The position numbers and the translations under genes were made by a program. Source: Ornithinicoccus hortensis (lineage in GTDB: Bacteria; Actinomycetota; Actinomycetes; Actinomycetales; Dermatophilaceae). Taken from it: a stretch of DNA of 64,000 nucleotides. A model generated the notes under the pieces. That model was not told the DNA's origin, did no database searches, and saw only the letters and a program-made list of their open reading frames with translations. Where the stretch lies: NCBI RefSeq assembly GCF_006716185.1, contig NZ_VFOP01000001.1, positions 2,976,001 to 3,040,000 of the forward strand, in the 5' to 3' direction. Shown here piece by piece: positions 28,563 to 37,322 of this stretch (position 1 is its first letter; every line of letters starts with the position of its first letter).

Positions 28563-29246
28563 ATGCAGCGGGGCATCGGTAGGGCCAAGGGTGGCGCGGC
28601 GGCTGCCGTGGTCGCCCTCGGCCTGCTGATCCTGCTGTGGGGCACCGGTGAGGGCCGCGGCTTGGTCCGCCCCCCGCAGGGCGATGCGGAGCTGCCCGGC
28701 CCCGGCGAGGTCCCGACGCTGTCGCCGCCACCGGACGTGGCGGCGGTGACCACGAGCGCCTCCGAGGGCGACGGCATGCCGGCCATCGACTGGGGCCAGG
28801 TCGCCATCGCCCTGTTCCTCATCCTCGTCCTGGGAATCGTCCTGAAGTGGCTGCTCAGCCGGGACTGGGAGCAGGACCACACCGAGCTGGACGACGAACC
28901 GGTCGGTGACCGGGAACTGCTGCTGGAGGCCACCGGCGAGGCGGCCCGCGCCCGGGTCCTGGCCGAGGGCGACCCCCGCAACGCGGTGGTCGCCTGCTGG
29001 GTGGCCCTCGAGGACGCCGCCGAACGCGGCGGCATGCTGCGCGACCCCGCGGAGACCTCCGCCGAGTTCACCCGCCGGGTGCTGACGACCTGGTCGGTGG
29101 ACGAGCCGACGCTCGACGAGCTGGCCGCCCTCTACCGCGAGGCCCGGTTCTCCCGGCGCGAGATCACCCCCGACCACCGGGACCGGGCCGTGGCCGCCAT
29201 GGAGTCGGTGCACGACCAGTTGCGACACGCCCGCGAGGTCGGCTGA
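28563..29246 (+). CDS. DUF4129 membrane protein
   Basis: A 227-residue protein with an N-terminal hydrophobic segment (about 10-28), a Pro-rich external loop, a second membrane helix (about 78-98, VAIALFLILVLGIVLKWLL) and a cytoplasmic DUF4129 domain. The family's YREARFS motif lies near residue 196. The ATG at 28563 has AGGGTGA just upstream, directly after valS; a GTG at 28554 is possible. It is the first of five overlapping genes (DUF4129, small membrane protein, MoxR, DUF58, membrane protein). Confidence 0.82.
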   Translation: MQRGIGRAKGGAAAAVVALGLLILLWGTGEGRGLVRPPQGDAELPGPGEVPTLSPPPDVAAVTTSASEGDGMPAIDWGQVAIALFLILVLGIVLKWLLSRDWEQDHTELDDEPVGDRELLLEATGEAARARVLAEGDPRNAVVACWVALEDAAERGGMLRDPAETSAEFTRRVLTTWSVDEPTLDELAALYREARFSRREITPDHRDRAVAAMESVHDQLRHAREVG

Positions 29247-29797
29247 TGGTCATCCCGCACCGGCAGGGCCGGGCCGTCGCCGCGCCCCGGCCGGGACGCC
29301 GCTGGCCGGCCCGGATCGCGCTGTCGGTGATCACCTGCGCGGCGCTGGGCGCCCTGGCCTGGTACGTCGGGTCCCTCGGCCACCACCCCGCCCTCAACGT
29401 CCTGGTCATCCTGGCCTGCGGCGCGGTGGCCTTCCCGCTGACCTGGACGATCGCCGACCACGGCCAGCACGCGACCATCGCGACCTGGTACGCCACCCGG
29501 CAGGAGGAGTCCGCCCCGCCGGTGTCCCTGGACTACCGGCTGCTCTGGCTGCGCCGCGACCTGCGCGACACCGTGGAACGCGCGGACCGGCCCGACACCA
29601 TCCACCCGCTGCTGGTCGAGCTCGTGCGGGAGCGGTTGCGCACCAAGCACGGCATCGACCTGGACACCCAGCCAGCGGCGGCCCGGGAACTGCTGCACCC
29701 GAACCTGGTCCGCTACCTGGACCAGCCCGCGACCGCCAACCGCCGCCAGGACCGGCGCCGGTTGGAGGACATCGTCCACCGAATCGAGGAACTGTGA
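29246..29797 (+). CDS. Membrane protein of the MoxR/DUF58 operon
   Basis: A 183-residue protein with two membrane helices (about residues 25-45 and 50-70) and a charged cytoplasmic C-terminal half rich in Arg. No domain is recognised. Its ATG overlaps the stop of the DUF4129 gene, and its stop overlaps the moxR start, so it is translated as part of the operon. Its function presumably belongs with the MoxR-type chaperone system, which is inference from context only. Confidence 0.7.
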   Translation: MVIPHRQGRAVAAPRPGRRWPARIALSVITCAALGALAWYVGSLGHHPALNVLVILACGAVAFPLTWTIADHGQHATIATWYATRQEESAPPVSLDYRLLWLRRDLRDTVERADRPDTIHPLLVELVRERLRTKHGIDLDTQPAAARELLHPNLVRYLDQPATANRRQDRRRLEDIVHRIEEL

Positions 29798-30786
29798 GCA
29801 CGACCGAGCCCAGAGAACTACCGATCGCGGAGGTCTCCGCCCTGGCCGGAGCCGTCCTGGACCGGGTCGGGGAGGCCGTGGTCGGCAAGCGGGAGCCGCT
29901 GTCGATGGTGCTGGCCGCGGTGCTGGCCGGCGGCCACGTCCTGCTGGAGGACCTGCCGGGGCTGGGCAAGACGCTGGCCGCCCGGTCCTTCGCGCAGACC
30001 CTAGGGCTGGACTTCACCCGGGCCCAGTTCACCCCGGACCTGTTGCCGGCCGACCTGACCGGGGCGTTCGTCTTCGACCAGCGCACCAGCAGCTTCGAGT
30101 TTCGCAAGGGGCCGTTGTTCACCGGGCTGCTGCTGGCGGACGAGATCAACCGGACTCCCCCCAAGACCCAGTCGGCGCTCCTGGAGGCCATGCAGGAGCA
30201 CCAGGTGACGGTGGAGGGCCAGACCTTCCCGCTGCCGCAGCCGTTCCACGTGCTGGCGACCGCCAACCCGGTGGAGTACGAGGGCACCTACCCGTTGCCC
30301 GAGGCCCAGCTGGACCGCTTCCTGATGAGGGTCTCCTTCGGCTACCCCACCCAGGACGAGGAGTGGGACGTCCTGCAGCGCCGGTTGCGCCGCCGGGCCG
30401 AGGACCAGCAGCTGGCCGCGGTCACCGACGCAGCCGGGCTGCTCGGCATGCAGCGGGCCATCGAGACGCTGCCGGTCGAGGAGGACATCAGCCGCTACTG
30501 CGTCGCGCTGGCCACGGCGACGCGCTCGCACCGGGCGGTGCAGGTGGGCGCCTCCCCCCGCGGCTCGCTGGCGCTGATGCTCACCGCCCGGACGTATGCC
30601 GTGGTGCAGGGGCGCGACTACGTCACCCCCGAGGACGTCAAGGCGGTCGCCCACCCGGTGCTGGACCACCGGATCACGATCAAGCCCGAGCTGTGGATGA
30701 CCGACACGGGCAGCCACGAGGTGGTGCAGGCGGCCCTGGCCGAGGTCCCGGTCCCGGCCGCCCGGGAGTCCCAGGCGGCCGGGTGA
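29794..30786 (+). CDS. MoxR-family AAA+ ATPase
   Basis: Cytoplasmic chaperone-type ATPase; MoxR proteins activate partner proteins with von Willebrand-like or DUF58 domains. It has 330 residues with Walker A LEDLPGLGKT (51-60), Walker B LLLADEINR, the sensor motif ATANPVEYEGTYPLPEAQ and the arginine-finger region LDRFLMR. The GTG start at 29794 overlaps the previous stop codon, and its own stop overlaps the DUF58 start. The DUF58 protein is the expected client. Confidence 0.94.
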   Translation: MSTTEPRELPIAEVSALAGAVLDRVGEAVVGKREPLSMVLAAVLAGGHVLLEDLPGLGKTLAARSFAQTLGLDFTRAQFTPDLLPADLTGAFVFDQRTSSFEFRKGPLFTGLLLADEINRTPPKTQSALLEAMQEHQVTVEGQTFPLPQPFHVLATANPVEYEGTYPLPEAQLDRFLMRVSFGYPTQDEEWDVLQRRLRRRAEDQQLAAVTDAAGLLGMQRAIETLPVEEDISRYCVALATATRSHRAVQVGASPRGSLALMLTARTYAVVQGRDYVTPEDVKAVAHPVLDHRITIKPELWMTDTGSHEVVQAALAEVPVPAARESQAAG

Positions 30787-32093
30787 GCAGGCATCCCCGG
30801 TCCGACCGCTGGTCGGTGACGCACGCCCACGTCCGGGCCCTGTTCGTGGCCGGCCTCGGCGCGGCCGCCGCCGTGCTGGGCCAGCGGTCCGACCTGTTGA
30901 TCCTGGTCACCCCGGTGCTCGGGGTGCTGGTGTGGTCCTCGCTGACCCGGCCCGGCCGGACCCCGGCCCGCCGGACCCTGCTGCTGCGGGACTCGGTGCG
31001 CGAAGGCGACCGGGACGGGCTGGCCATCCAGGTGTCCCCCGTGCCCGACCTGGACCTGATCGCCACCTCGGTCGCCGAGTCGCCCTTCCTGACCCAGCGC
31101 CCCGCGCACGGGGCCCGCGTCCACCTGGTGGACGAGGAGGACCGGGAGCGGGGCGTGGTCCAGGTGGTGACCGGGGTGGACCCCCAGCGCTGGGGACGGC
31201 GCCGGGTCGGCCCCTCCCTGGTGGGCGGACTCAGCCCGTGGGGTGCCTTCCGTTGGGGCCCGGTCACCCTCGAGGAGCGGACCGTGCTGGTGCTGCCCAC
31301 GCCGGAGGTCTTCGACACCTCGGCGCCGGCGCCGCACCCGCGCGGCCTGGTCGGCCAGCACCAGTCCCGCCGACCGGGCGAGGGCAGCGAGTTCGCCTCC
31401 ATCCGGCCGTTCCAGTGGGGCGACCGGCTGCGGCGGATCCACTGGCCCCGGTCGTTGCGCACCGGCCAGTTGCACGTGACCTCGACCTTCGCCGACCAGG
31501 ACACCCACGTCGCCCTGATCGTGGACGCCCACTACGACCTGGGCCAGTCCGGCGGCGTGCACGGGGCGGCCAGCACCCTGGACCACTCGGTCCGCTCCGC
31601 CGCCTCGATCGCCGAGCACTTCCTCCGGCAGGGCGACCGGGTCAGCCTCCAGGTGCTCTCCGAACGCACCCCGGTGCGGTTGCCCGCGGGCACCGGCCTG
31701 CGCCACTACCGGCGGCTGCTCAGCCACCTGGCCCTGGTCCAGCCCGCCCCCCAGGACGAACAGGCGATGCAGCGGCACCGGACCCGGATGGGCGAGGGGA
31801 CGCTCGTGGTGATGATCTCCGCGCTGGTCTCCCCCACCGCGCTGACCCAGGCGGCGGCGCTCTCCCGCAGCGGGGTCGACGTGCTGGTGATCGACGCGCT
31901 GGTCGAGGGGGTCGAACCTCCCGGCGAGGACGACGCGCTGGCCGAACTGGCCTGGCGGATCCGGCTGCTGGAGCGCGAGCGGGAGGTCCGCCAGATCCAG
32001 CAGGCCGGCGTGCCGGTCGTCCCGTGGCGCGGCCCCGGCAGCCTCGACCAGGTGCTGCGGGCACTCGGCTCCAGGGGGCGGCGCAGTGCGTGA
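30783..32093 (+). CDS. DUF58 protein
   Basis: A 436-residue protein encoded directly after moxR. It has two membrane helices near the N-terminus (about residues 16-50), then a beta-rich segment and the DUF58 core motif EFASIRPFQWGDRLRRIHW (near residues 203-221), where Gly-Asp and Ile-x-Trp are the hallmark residues. A von Willebrand-like fold follows (VALIVDAHYDLG). DUF58 proteins work with MoxR ATPases; the role is unclear, probably in envelope assembly. GTG at 30783 overlaps the moxR stop. Confidence 0.92.
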   Translation: MSRHPRSDRWSVTHAHVRALFVAGLGAAAAVLGQRSDLLILVTPVLGVLVWSSLTRPGRTPARRTLLLRDSVREGDRDGLAIQVSPVPDLDLIATSVAESPFLTQRPAHGARVHLVDEEDRERGVVQVVTGVDPQRWGRRRVGPSLVGGLSPWGAFRWGPVTLEERTVLVLPTPEVFDTSAPAPHPRGLVGQHQSRRPGEGSEFASIRPFQWGDRLRRIHWPRSLRTGQLHVTSTFADQDTHVALIVDAHYDLGQSGGVHGAASTLDHSVRSAASIAEHFLRQGDRVSLQVLSERTPVRLPAGTGLRHYRRLLSHLALVQPAPQDEQAMQRHRTRMGEGTLVVMISALVSPTALTQAAALSRSGVDVLVIDALVEGVEPPGEDDALAELAWRIRLLEREREVRQIQQAGVPVVPWRGPGSLDQVLRALGSRGRRSA

Positions 32094-32688
32094 CCTGTTC
32101 ATCGACGTCTTCACCTCCAGCCGGCAGCAGGGCTTCCTGCGGGTGTGCATCGTCGGGGCGACCCTGTGCTTCGCCCTGGCGGTGCTGATGAGCGGCCACA
32201 CCAGCACCTGGGCGATCGTGGTCCTGCCGGTGCTGGGGGTGCTCTGCGCGATCAACCCGCACACCGGCTTCCCCACCGCGACCATGCTCTACCTACTGGC
32301 CGTCTGGGCCGCGGGCGTGGAGACCCCCTGGACGCCGTGGAGCCTGGTCGCGGCCGTGTGCATGCTGGTCCTGCACACCTGCTGCGCGATCGCCGCCGGC
32401 ACCCCCTCCCAGGCTCCGCTACCCCCGGGGTTCTGGACCGTGTATGCCGTGCGCGTCGGGATCATCGCCGCCGCCACCACCCTGTTGTGGGCCCTCGCCG
32501 CGCTCACCGAGGTCACCCGGCTGCACGGCGGCGTCGTCGCGGGCCTGGCCGCGCTCGCCGTGATCACGCTCGGCCTGGTCGTGCACTACCGCCTGGTGAC
32601 CCGCAAGGAGGACGTCGGCGGCCCCGCCGACCAGTTCACCGACCGCCGCGACCACGGCTACTACGGCCTCCCGCAGGGCCCCGCCTAA
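32086..32688 (+). CDS. Membrane protein, last gene of the MoxR/DUF58 operon
   Basis: A 200-residue protein with five to six hydrophobic segments between residues 20 and 165 and a charged tail (RKEDVGGPADQFTDRRD). No family is recognised. The GTG start at 32086 overlaps the DUF58 stop, so it is co-translated. Its stop is followed at once by a 33-bp tandem repeat block and the convergent clpX gene. Confidence 0.7.
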   Translation: MRDLFIDVFTSSRQQGFLRVCIVGATLCFALAVLMSGHTSTWAIVVLPVLGVLCAINPHTGFPTATMLYLLAVWAAGVETPWTPWSLVAAVCMLVLHTCCAIAAGTPSQAPLPPGFWTVYAVRVGIIAAATTLLWALAALTEVTRLHGGVVAGLAALAVITLGLVVHYRLVTRKEDVGGPADQFTDRRDHGYYGLPQGPA

Positions 32689-32815
32689 CGACCGGACGTC
32701 CCACCGGGCGGCGCTACAGGGCGACCAGACGCCTCAACGGGCGGCGCTACAGGGCGACCGGACGTGCCATCGGGCGGCCCTGAGCCGGCACCGGACGCGT
32801 CACCGGGCGCGCCCG
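32689..32815. repeat. Intergenic tandem repeat block, 33-bp period, four units
   Basis: Units start at 32689, 32722, 32755 and 32789. The consensus begins CGACCGGACGTNCCANCGGG and continues CGGCGCTACAGGG. Unit 2 has CCAGACGCCTCAACGGG and unit 4 ends in GCGCGCCCGGGACG. The first half matches the units at 17513-17708, so this is a second copy of the same dispersed element. It sits between convergent genes, directly after the stop at 32688 and before clpX's stop at 32832. Confidence 0.75.
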
Positions 32816-32831
32816 GGACGAGCGGCGAGGG

Positions 32832-34118
32832 TCAGGCGGATTCCTTGCGGGGGGTGCGTTTGCGGGGGGTGCGGGTGGTCTCGCGGCGCACGATGGTGGG
32901 GTTGACGTTGTCCAGGACGACCTCGCGGGTGATCACGACCCGGGCGATGTCTTCCTCGGAGGGCACGTCGAACATGACCGGGTTCAGCACTTCTTCCAGG
33001 ATGGCCCGCAACCCCCGGGCCCCGGTGGCCCGCAACAACGCCTGGTCGGCGATCGCGGCGATCGCCTCGTCGGTGAACTCCAGCTCCACGTTGTCGATCG
33101 CGAACATCCGCTGGTACTGCTTGACCAACGCATTGCGCGGCTCGGTCAGGATCGAGACCAACGCGGACTGGTCCAACGGGGCCACCGTCGTGATCACCGG
33201 CAACCGGCCGATGAACTCCGGGATCAACCCGAACTTCATCAGATCCTCGGGCAACACCTCACCCAACCGTTGCGCATCATCCTTGGCCGTGTGCAACCGG
33301 GCCCCGAACCCCAACCCCTGCTTCCCCGCCCGCGCCTCGATGATCTTCTCCAACCCGGCAAACGCCCCACCCACCACGAACAACACGTTCGAGGTATCGA
33401 TCTGGATGAACTCCTGATGCGGATGCTTACGCCCGCCCTGCGGCGGCACCGACGCCGTCGTCCCCTCCAAAATCTTCAACAACGCCTGCTGCACCCCCTC
33501 ACCGGACACATCCCGGGTAATCGACGGGTTCTCACTCTTGCGACTGATCTTGTCGATCTCATCGATATAGATGATCCCGGTCTCGGCCTTCTTCACATCG
33601 AAATCAGCCGCCTGGATCAACTTCAACAAGATGTTCTCTACGTCCTCCCCGACATACCCCGCCTCCGTCAACGCGGTCGCATCCGCGATCGCGAACGGCA
33701 CATTCAACATCCGCGCCAACGTCTGCGCCAGATACGTCTTCCCACACCCCGTCGGACCAATCAACAAAATATTGCTCTTCGCGATCTCCACCGCGTCCTC
33801 GCCCTTGCCCACCGACCCCAACCCCGCCTGGATCCGCTTGTAATGGTTATACACAGCCACCGCCAACGCCCGCTTCGCCGGCTCCTGCCCCACCACATAC
33901 TCACCCAAGAACCCAAAAATCTCCCGCGGCTTGGGCAACTCCCCCAACCCCAACTCCGAAGACTCCGCCAACTCCTCCTCAATGATCTCGTTGCACAGGT
34001 CGATGCACTCGTCGCAGATGTACACGCCGGGTCCGGCGATCAGCTTCTTGACCTGCTTCTGGCTCTTCCCGCAGAAGGAGCACTTCAGCAGGTCGCTGCT
34101 CTCTCCCATGCGTGCCAC
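32832..34118 (-). CDS. clpX: ATP-dependent Clp protease ATP-binding subunit ClpX
   Basis: AAA+ unfoldase that feeds substrates to ClpP1P2. It has 428 residues: an N-terminal zinc-binding domain (CSFCGKSQ with Cys13 and Cys16, then CDECIDLC), Walker A GPTGCGKT, pore-loop [11 protein letters not shown], Walker [11 protein letters not shown] and the C-terminal sensor-2 part [11 protein letters not shown]. The GTG at 34118 gives [12 protein letters not shown], aligning with the mycobacterial start MARIGDGGDLLK. Codon use changes sharply inside the gene (about 33,000-33,990), with many TTG, GGG and T-ending codons. A 7-bp inverted repeat (34145-34162) lies in the 5' leader, and TAGCGT at 34178-34173 is a candidate -10 box. 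Confidence 0.96.
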   Translation of the reverse strand: MARMGESSDLLKCSFCGKSQKQVKKLIAGPGVYICDECIDLCNEIIEEELAESSELGLGELPKPREIFGFLGEYVVGQEPAKRALAVAVYNHYKRIQAGLGSVGKGEDAVEIAKSNILLIGPTGCGKTYLAQTLARMLNVPFAIADATALTEAGYVGEDVENILLKLIQAADFDVKKAETGIIYIDEIDKISRKSENPSITRDVSGEGVQQALLKILEGTTASVPPQGGRKHPHQEFIQIDTSNVLFVVGGAFAGLEKIIEARAGKQGLGFGARLHTAKDDAQRLGEVLPEDLMKFGLIPEFIGRLPVITTVAPLDQSALVSILTEPRNALVKQYQRMFAIDNVELEFTDEAIAAIADQALLRATGARGLRAILEEVLNPVMFDVPSEEDIARVVITREVVLDNVNPTIVRRETTRTPRKRTPRKESA

Positions 34119-34394
34119 GAGCGCAGTCCCTTCGGTAGTCGGCAGCGTTGCGGGGGCAACGCCTCTGCCCCGACGCTACCTGCCTGCGCGGGGCGACGAC
34201 AGCCTTTTGGTCCGTGTCCGCGTGTACCGGCGGGTCGTTTCGGCTGACAGCGCAACCGCCGCCCCTCGACCCACCGGACGCCGAGGCCCGCTCAGCGGGC
34301 GTCCCGGCCGAGCCGGGCGAGCACCCGCACCTGGCGGGGCTGGTCCTCACCCACCTCCACCGGGCCCGCGCAGATCCCGGGGGCATACAGCTAG

Positions 34395-34757
34395 GGAGCG
34401 CTGGCGGGACGGCCACCGCTCGACGACGACGGCCGCACCCTCAACCGGGTGGTGCACCTGGTCGAGTCCTGCCCGGACATCCGGACGGTGCGCGAGCTCG
34501 CGGACCGCAGCGGGGTCGGCGAGCGCACCCTGCAGCGGCTCACCGGCCGCCGCTTCGGGCTCACCCCGAAGTGGTTGATCCAGCGGCGCCGGCTGCACGA
34601 GGCCGCCGAGCACCTGGGGCTGGGTCTGCGCGGCCCCGCGGAGGTGGCGCACGACCTCGGGTATGCCGACCAGGCGCACTTCACCCGTGACTTCCGGCGG
34701 GTCACCGGGCACACCCCGGCCGCCTTCGCCCGGACCCTCGGCCTCCGGCAGGAATGA
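34395..34757 (+). pseudogene. Truncated AraC-family regulator (DNA-binding end only)
   Basis: The frame after an in-frame TAG at 34392 encodes a helix-turn-helix pair typical of AraC/XylS proteins: VRELADRSGVGERTLQRLTG and GPAEVAHDLGYADQAHFTRDF, ending in the FRRVTGHTPAAFA motif. The N-terminal domain expected in such regulators (about 150 residues, DUF6597 type) is missing upstream; the region 34119-34394 does not encode it. The only start codon is a GTG at 34449. It therefore looks like the 3' remnant of a regulator gene, though a stand-alone HTH protein of about 102 residues cannot be ruled out. Confidence 0.6.
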
Positions 34758-34768
34758 CCCGCAAGCCC

Positions 34769-35185
34769 TCACACGGTCAACAGCCCGATCCCCGCGGCCA
34801 GCAGCCCGACGACCAGGCAGCCGGCACCGGCCCAGACGAGCACGACGAGCCGGTTGGGCGCGGCCGGGTCCTTGCCGATGACGGAGAGGAAGAAGCCGGC
34901 CGGCATCAGGATCGCAGCCAGCAGGACCAGTCCGGACAGGCTGCCGGCCCACCCCGTGAGGCCGGCCAGGTCGGCATACAGGGTGACCACCAACCCCAGG
35001 ATCACCAGGACCCCGGCGTGCGCGTGTCCGGCGCGGAAGAAGGAGCGCTGCAGGTCGTTGGTCGGGACCCCGCCCCGGGTGACCCGCAGCAGGAAGGTCC
35101 CGCCGTAGGCGATGGCGATCACGGTGAGCAGCACGACCCCACCGGTGGAGGTGGCGGCCGGGCTCAGGACTGCGTCGGTGGCCAT
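34769..35185 (-). CDS. Four-helix membrane protein under a divergent TetR regulator
   Basis: A 138-residue protein with four hydrophobic segments (about 15-33, 55-72, 82-100 and 112-135) and a polar loop RVTRGGVPTNDLQRSFFRAGHAHAG. No family is named with confidence. The ATG at 35185 has a strong Shine-Dalgarno AGGGAAGG six bases upstream. It is divergent from the TetR gene at 35269; a shared operator lies between them, so it is probably the TetR target. It could be an efflux or tolerance protein, but no transporter motif is visible. Confidence 0.75.
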   Translation of the reverse strand: MATDAVLSPAATSTGGVVLLTVIAIAYGGTFLLRVTRGGVPTNDLQRSFFRAGHAHAGVLVILGLVVTLYADLAGLTGWAGSLSGLVLLAAILMPAGFFLSVIGKDPAAPNRLVVLVWAGAGCLVVGLLAAGIGLLTV

Positions 35186-35212
35186 GGTGAACCTTCCCTG
35201 GAGCGAATGAAC

Positions 35213-35259
35213 TAACCAATGACAAGTTACTCCCCTGAGTGATTTCTTGCCACTGGTAA
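35213..35259. promoter_or_regulatory. Putative TetR operator between 35185 and 35269
   Basis: Imperfect inverted repeat TAACCAATGACAAG (35213-35226) and CTTGCCACTGGTAA (35246-35259), matching at 11 of 14 positions, with a 19-bp spacer. It lies in the 83-bp gap shared by the two divergent genes and is the only AT-rich segment there, so it overlaps both promoters. Confidence 0.55.
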
Positions 35260-35268
35260 CATCCGGCC

Positions 35269-35847
35269 ATGGCCTATCACCACGGGGACCTCCGCGAGGC
35301 GGTGCTGGCCGCGGCGGCAGCCGCCATCGAGCGGGACGGCGTCGCGGCCCTGAGCCTGCGGGCCCTGGCCCGTGACGTCGGCGTTACCCACACCGCACCG
35401 CGGCACCACTTCGGCGACAAGCGGGGCGTCGTGACCGCGCTGGCGGCGCAGGGCTACCGGCTGCTCGCGCAGGCCATCCGGGACACCGCCGGCAGCAGCT
35501 CGCTGCTGGATTCGGGGGTGACCTACACCGAGTTCGCGCGCACGCACCCGGCGCACTTCTCGGTGATGTTCCGGCCGGACCTCGTCGCGGGCGACGACCC
35601 GGACCTGCGGAACGCCCAGGAGGACCTGTATGCCGCGCTCACCGCGGCCGTGCGGGCCTTCACCTCGCGGGGGGACGGCGTGGGCGTCGCGGAGGGATCG
35701 GCCCGGGAGACCTCGATCGCCCGGGCCGCGTGGAGCATGGCGCACGGCTTCGCGACCCTGGCCCGCAGCGGCAACTTCCCGCTCGGGCCAGGACAGTCCG
35801 AGGCCGACCTGGCCCGCGAGACGCTCGGGCACCTGGGCGGCCCCTGA
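35269..35847 (+). CDS. TetR/AcrR-family transcriptional regulator
   Basis: A 192-residue repressor-type protein. The N-terminal helix-turn-helix (residues 1-50) reads AIERDGVAALSLRALARDVGV then HTAPRHHFGDKRGVVTALAA. The C-terminal part (MFRPDLVAGDDPDLRNAQ and ARAAWSMAHGFATLARSG) fits the WHG/TetR_C_33-type ligand-binding domain. It is divergent from a small membrane protein; the inverted repeat at 35213-35259 is its likely binding site. ATG at 35269 is the start. Confidence 0.88.
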   Translation: MAYHHGDLREAVLAAAAAAIERDGVAALSLRALARDVGVTHTAPRHHFGDKRGVVTALAAQGYRLLAQAIRDTAGSSSLLDSGVTYTEFARTHPAHFSVMFRPDLVAGDDPDLRNAQEDLYAALTAAVRAFTSRGDGVGVAEGSARETSIARAAWSMAHGFATLARSGNFPLGPGQSEADLARETLGHLGGP

Positions 35848-35860
35848 GGGCCCACAACGA

Positions 35861-35899
35861 GCGACGGCGCCCGCACCGGGATGGTGGGGGCGCCGTCGC
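35861..35899. terminator. Bidirectional terminator between the TetR gene and clpP2
   Basis: Arms GCGACGGCGCCC (35861-35872) and GGGCGCCGTCGC (35888-35899) pair perfectly, with a further CACC/GGTG inside the loop. It lies between convergent genes: the TetR gene ends at 35847 and clpP2 ends at 35920. Confidence 0.7.
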
Positions 35900-35919
35900 G
35901 CGTCAGCGGACCGGGTCGG

Positions 35920-36576
35920 TCAGGACTCCAGGGAGGCCTTGCGCGAGGTGAGCACCTCGTCGACCAGGCCGTACTCCTTGGCCTCGGCGGCGGTGAGGAT
36001 CTTGTCGCGCTCGATGTCCTTGCGGACCTGCTCGACGGACTTGCCCGAGTGCTTGGCCCAGGTCTCCTCGAGCCAGTTGCGCATCCGGAGCACCTCGTTG
36101 GCCTGGATCTCGATGTCCGAGGCCTGGCCGTAGTCGCCGCCGGCCAGGGCCGGCTGGTGGATCAGCACGCGGGCGTTCGGCAGGGCGTAGCGCTTGCCGG
36201 GGGCGCCGGCGGCCAGGAGCACCGCCGCAGCCGAGGCCGCCTGCCCGATGACGAACGTCTGCACGTCCGGGCGGACGAACTGCATCGTGTCGTAGATCGC
36301 GGCCAGCGCGGTGAACGAGCCACCGGGGCTGTTGATGTACATCACGATGTCGCGGTCGGGGTCCTGGGACTCCAGCACGATCAGCTGGGCGATGATGTCG
36401 TCGGCCGAGGCGTCGTCGACCTGCACCCCGAGGAAGATGATGCGGTCCTCGAAGAGCTTGGTGTAGGGGTCCTGCCGCCGGGTGCCGTAGGAGGTGCGCT
36501 CCTCGAACTGGGGCAGGATGTAGCGGCTGGCGGGCGCCTGACCGGCGTGGCCGCCGACATACGGGAACTGAGTCAT
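35920..36576 (-). CDS. clpP2: ATP-dependent Clp protease proteolytic subunit ClpP2
   Basis: Serine protease chamber subunit that works with ClpP1 and the ClpX or ClpC unfoldases. It has 218 residues from the ATG at 36576. Catalytic residues are Ser115 in [11 protein letters not shown] and His140 in VLIHQP; the catalytic Asp is expected near residue 190. The extended N-terminus ([17 protein letters not shown]) and [11 protein letters not shown] are typical of the actinobacterial second subunit. It follows clpP1 by 32 bp on the same transcript. In M. tuberculosis, ClpP1 and ClpP2 form a mixed two-ring complex. Confidence 0.95.
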   Translation of the reverse strand: MTQFPYVGGHAGQAPASRYILPQFEERTSYGTRRQDPYTKLFEDRIIFLGVQVDDASADDIIAQLIVLESQDPDRDIVMYINSPGGSFTALAAIYDTMQFVRPDVQTFVIGQAASAAAVLLAAGAPGKRYALPNARVLIHQPALAGGDYGQASDIEIQANEVLRMRNWLEETWAKHSGKSVEQVRKDIERDKILTAAEAKEYGLVDEVLTSRKASLES

Positions 36577-36608
36577 GGGTGTGCTCTCTCTCGTCTCGTG
36601 TCCGGCGC

Positions 36609-37220
36609 TCAGGCCTTGGCCCCGGCCGCCGCGGAGCTCTCGTAGACGTGGTCCACGAAGCCGTACTCCTTGGCCTCCTGCGCGGTGAACCAGCGGTCCC
36701 GGTCGGAGTCCTGCTCGATCTGCTCCACCGACTGTCCGGTGTGCTCGGCGATCAGCCGCGCCATCTCGCGCTTGGTGTGCAGCATCTGCTCGGCCTGGAT
36801 CTTGATGTCGCTGGCCGTGCCGCCGATGCCGCCGGACGGCTGGTGCATCATCACCTTGGCGTGCGGGGTGGCGTAGCGCTTGCCGGGCGAACCGGCCGAG
36901 AGCAGGAACTGGCCCATCGAGGCGGCCAGGCCCATCGCCACGGTCGCAACGTCGTTGGGCACCCACTGCATGGTGTCGTAGATCGCCATCCCGGCGCTCA
37001 CCGACCCGCCCGGGGAGTTGATGTAGAGCCAGATGTCCTTCTCCGGGTCCTCGGCCGCCAGGAGCAGCAGCTGCGCGCAGATCGCGTTCGCGTTGTCGTC
37101 GCGCACGTCCGAACCCAGGAAGATGATCCGTTCCTTCAGGAGGCGGTTGTAGATCTGGTCGTCGAGCCCGCCGGTCTGACGATCCCCGGCCGCGACGACG
37201 CTGCGCTCGCTGTTGCTCAC
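36609..37220 (-). CDS. clpP1: ATP-dependent Clp protease proteolytic subunit ClpP1
   Basis: First subunit of the mixed ClpP1P2 protease. It has 203 residues from a GTG at 37220 ([12 protein letters not shown]), preceded by GGAGCAAAG. Catalytic residues are Ser101 in [11 protein letters not shown] and His126 in VMMHQPSGG. The region upstream to 37338 holds a candidate ClgR box, and tig lies further upstream on the same strand with a strong terminator between (37340-37373), so clpP1P2 is a separate transcript. Confidence 0.95.
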   Translation of the reverse strand: MSNSERSVVAAGDRQTGGLDDQIYNRLLKERIIFLGSDVRDDNANAICAQLLLLAAEDPEKDIWLYINSPGGSVSAGMAIYDTMQWVPNDVATVAMGLAASMGQFLLSAGSPGKRYATPHAKVMMHQPSGGIGGTASDIKIQAEQMLHTKREMARLIAEHTGQSVEQIEQDSDRDRWFTAQEAKEYGFVDHVYESSAAAGAKA

Positions 37221-37322
37221 CTTTGCTCCATCTCCTCGCTGGTGGCCGGGTCGTGGGACCGCGGCCTTCGTCAGTGACCCTAACGTCCGCCCGGCGCCGT
37301 CCACTCCCGCAGGGGGCGCCTG

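Noticed and set aside
25808-29071. 1,087-codon minus-strand frame opposite valS and the DUF4129 gene
   Set aside because: Shadow frame across two clear plus-strand genes.
34148-34690. Plus-strand open frame carrying the missing part of the AraC-type regulator
   Set aside because: This frame is Arg/Pro-rich and matches no regulatory domain; the helix-turn-helix lies in a different frame starting after 34392.
34347-35270. Minus-strand long frame opposite the AraC remnant and the membrane protein
   Set aside because: Low-complexity shadow; the 34769-35185 gene in another frame has a good ribosome-binding site and membrane segments.
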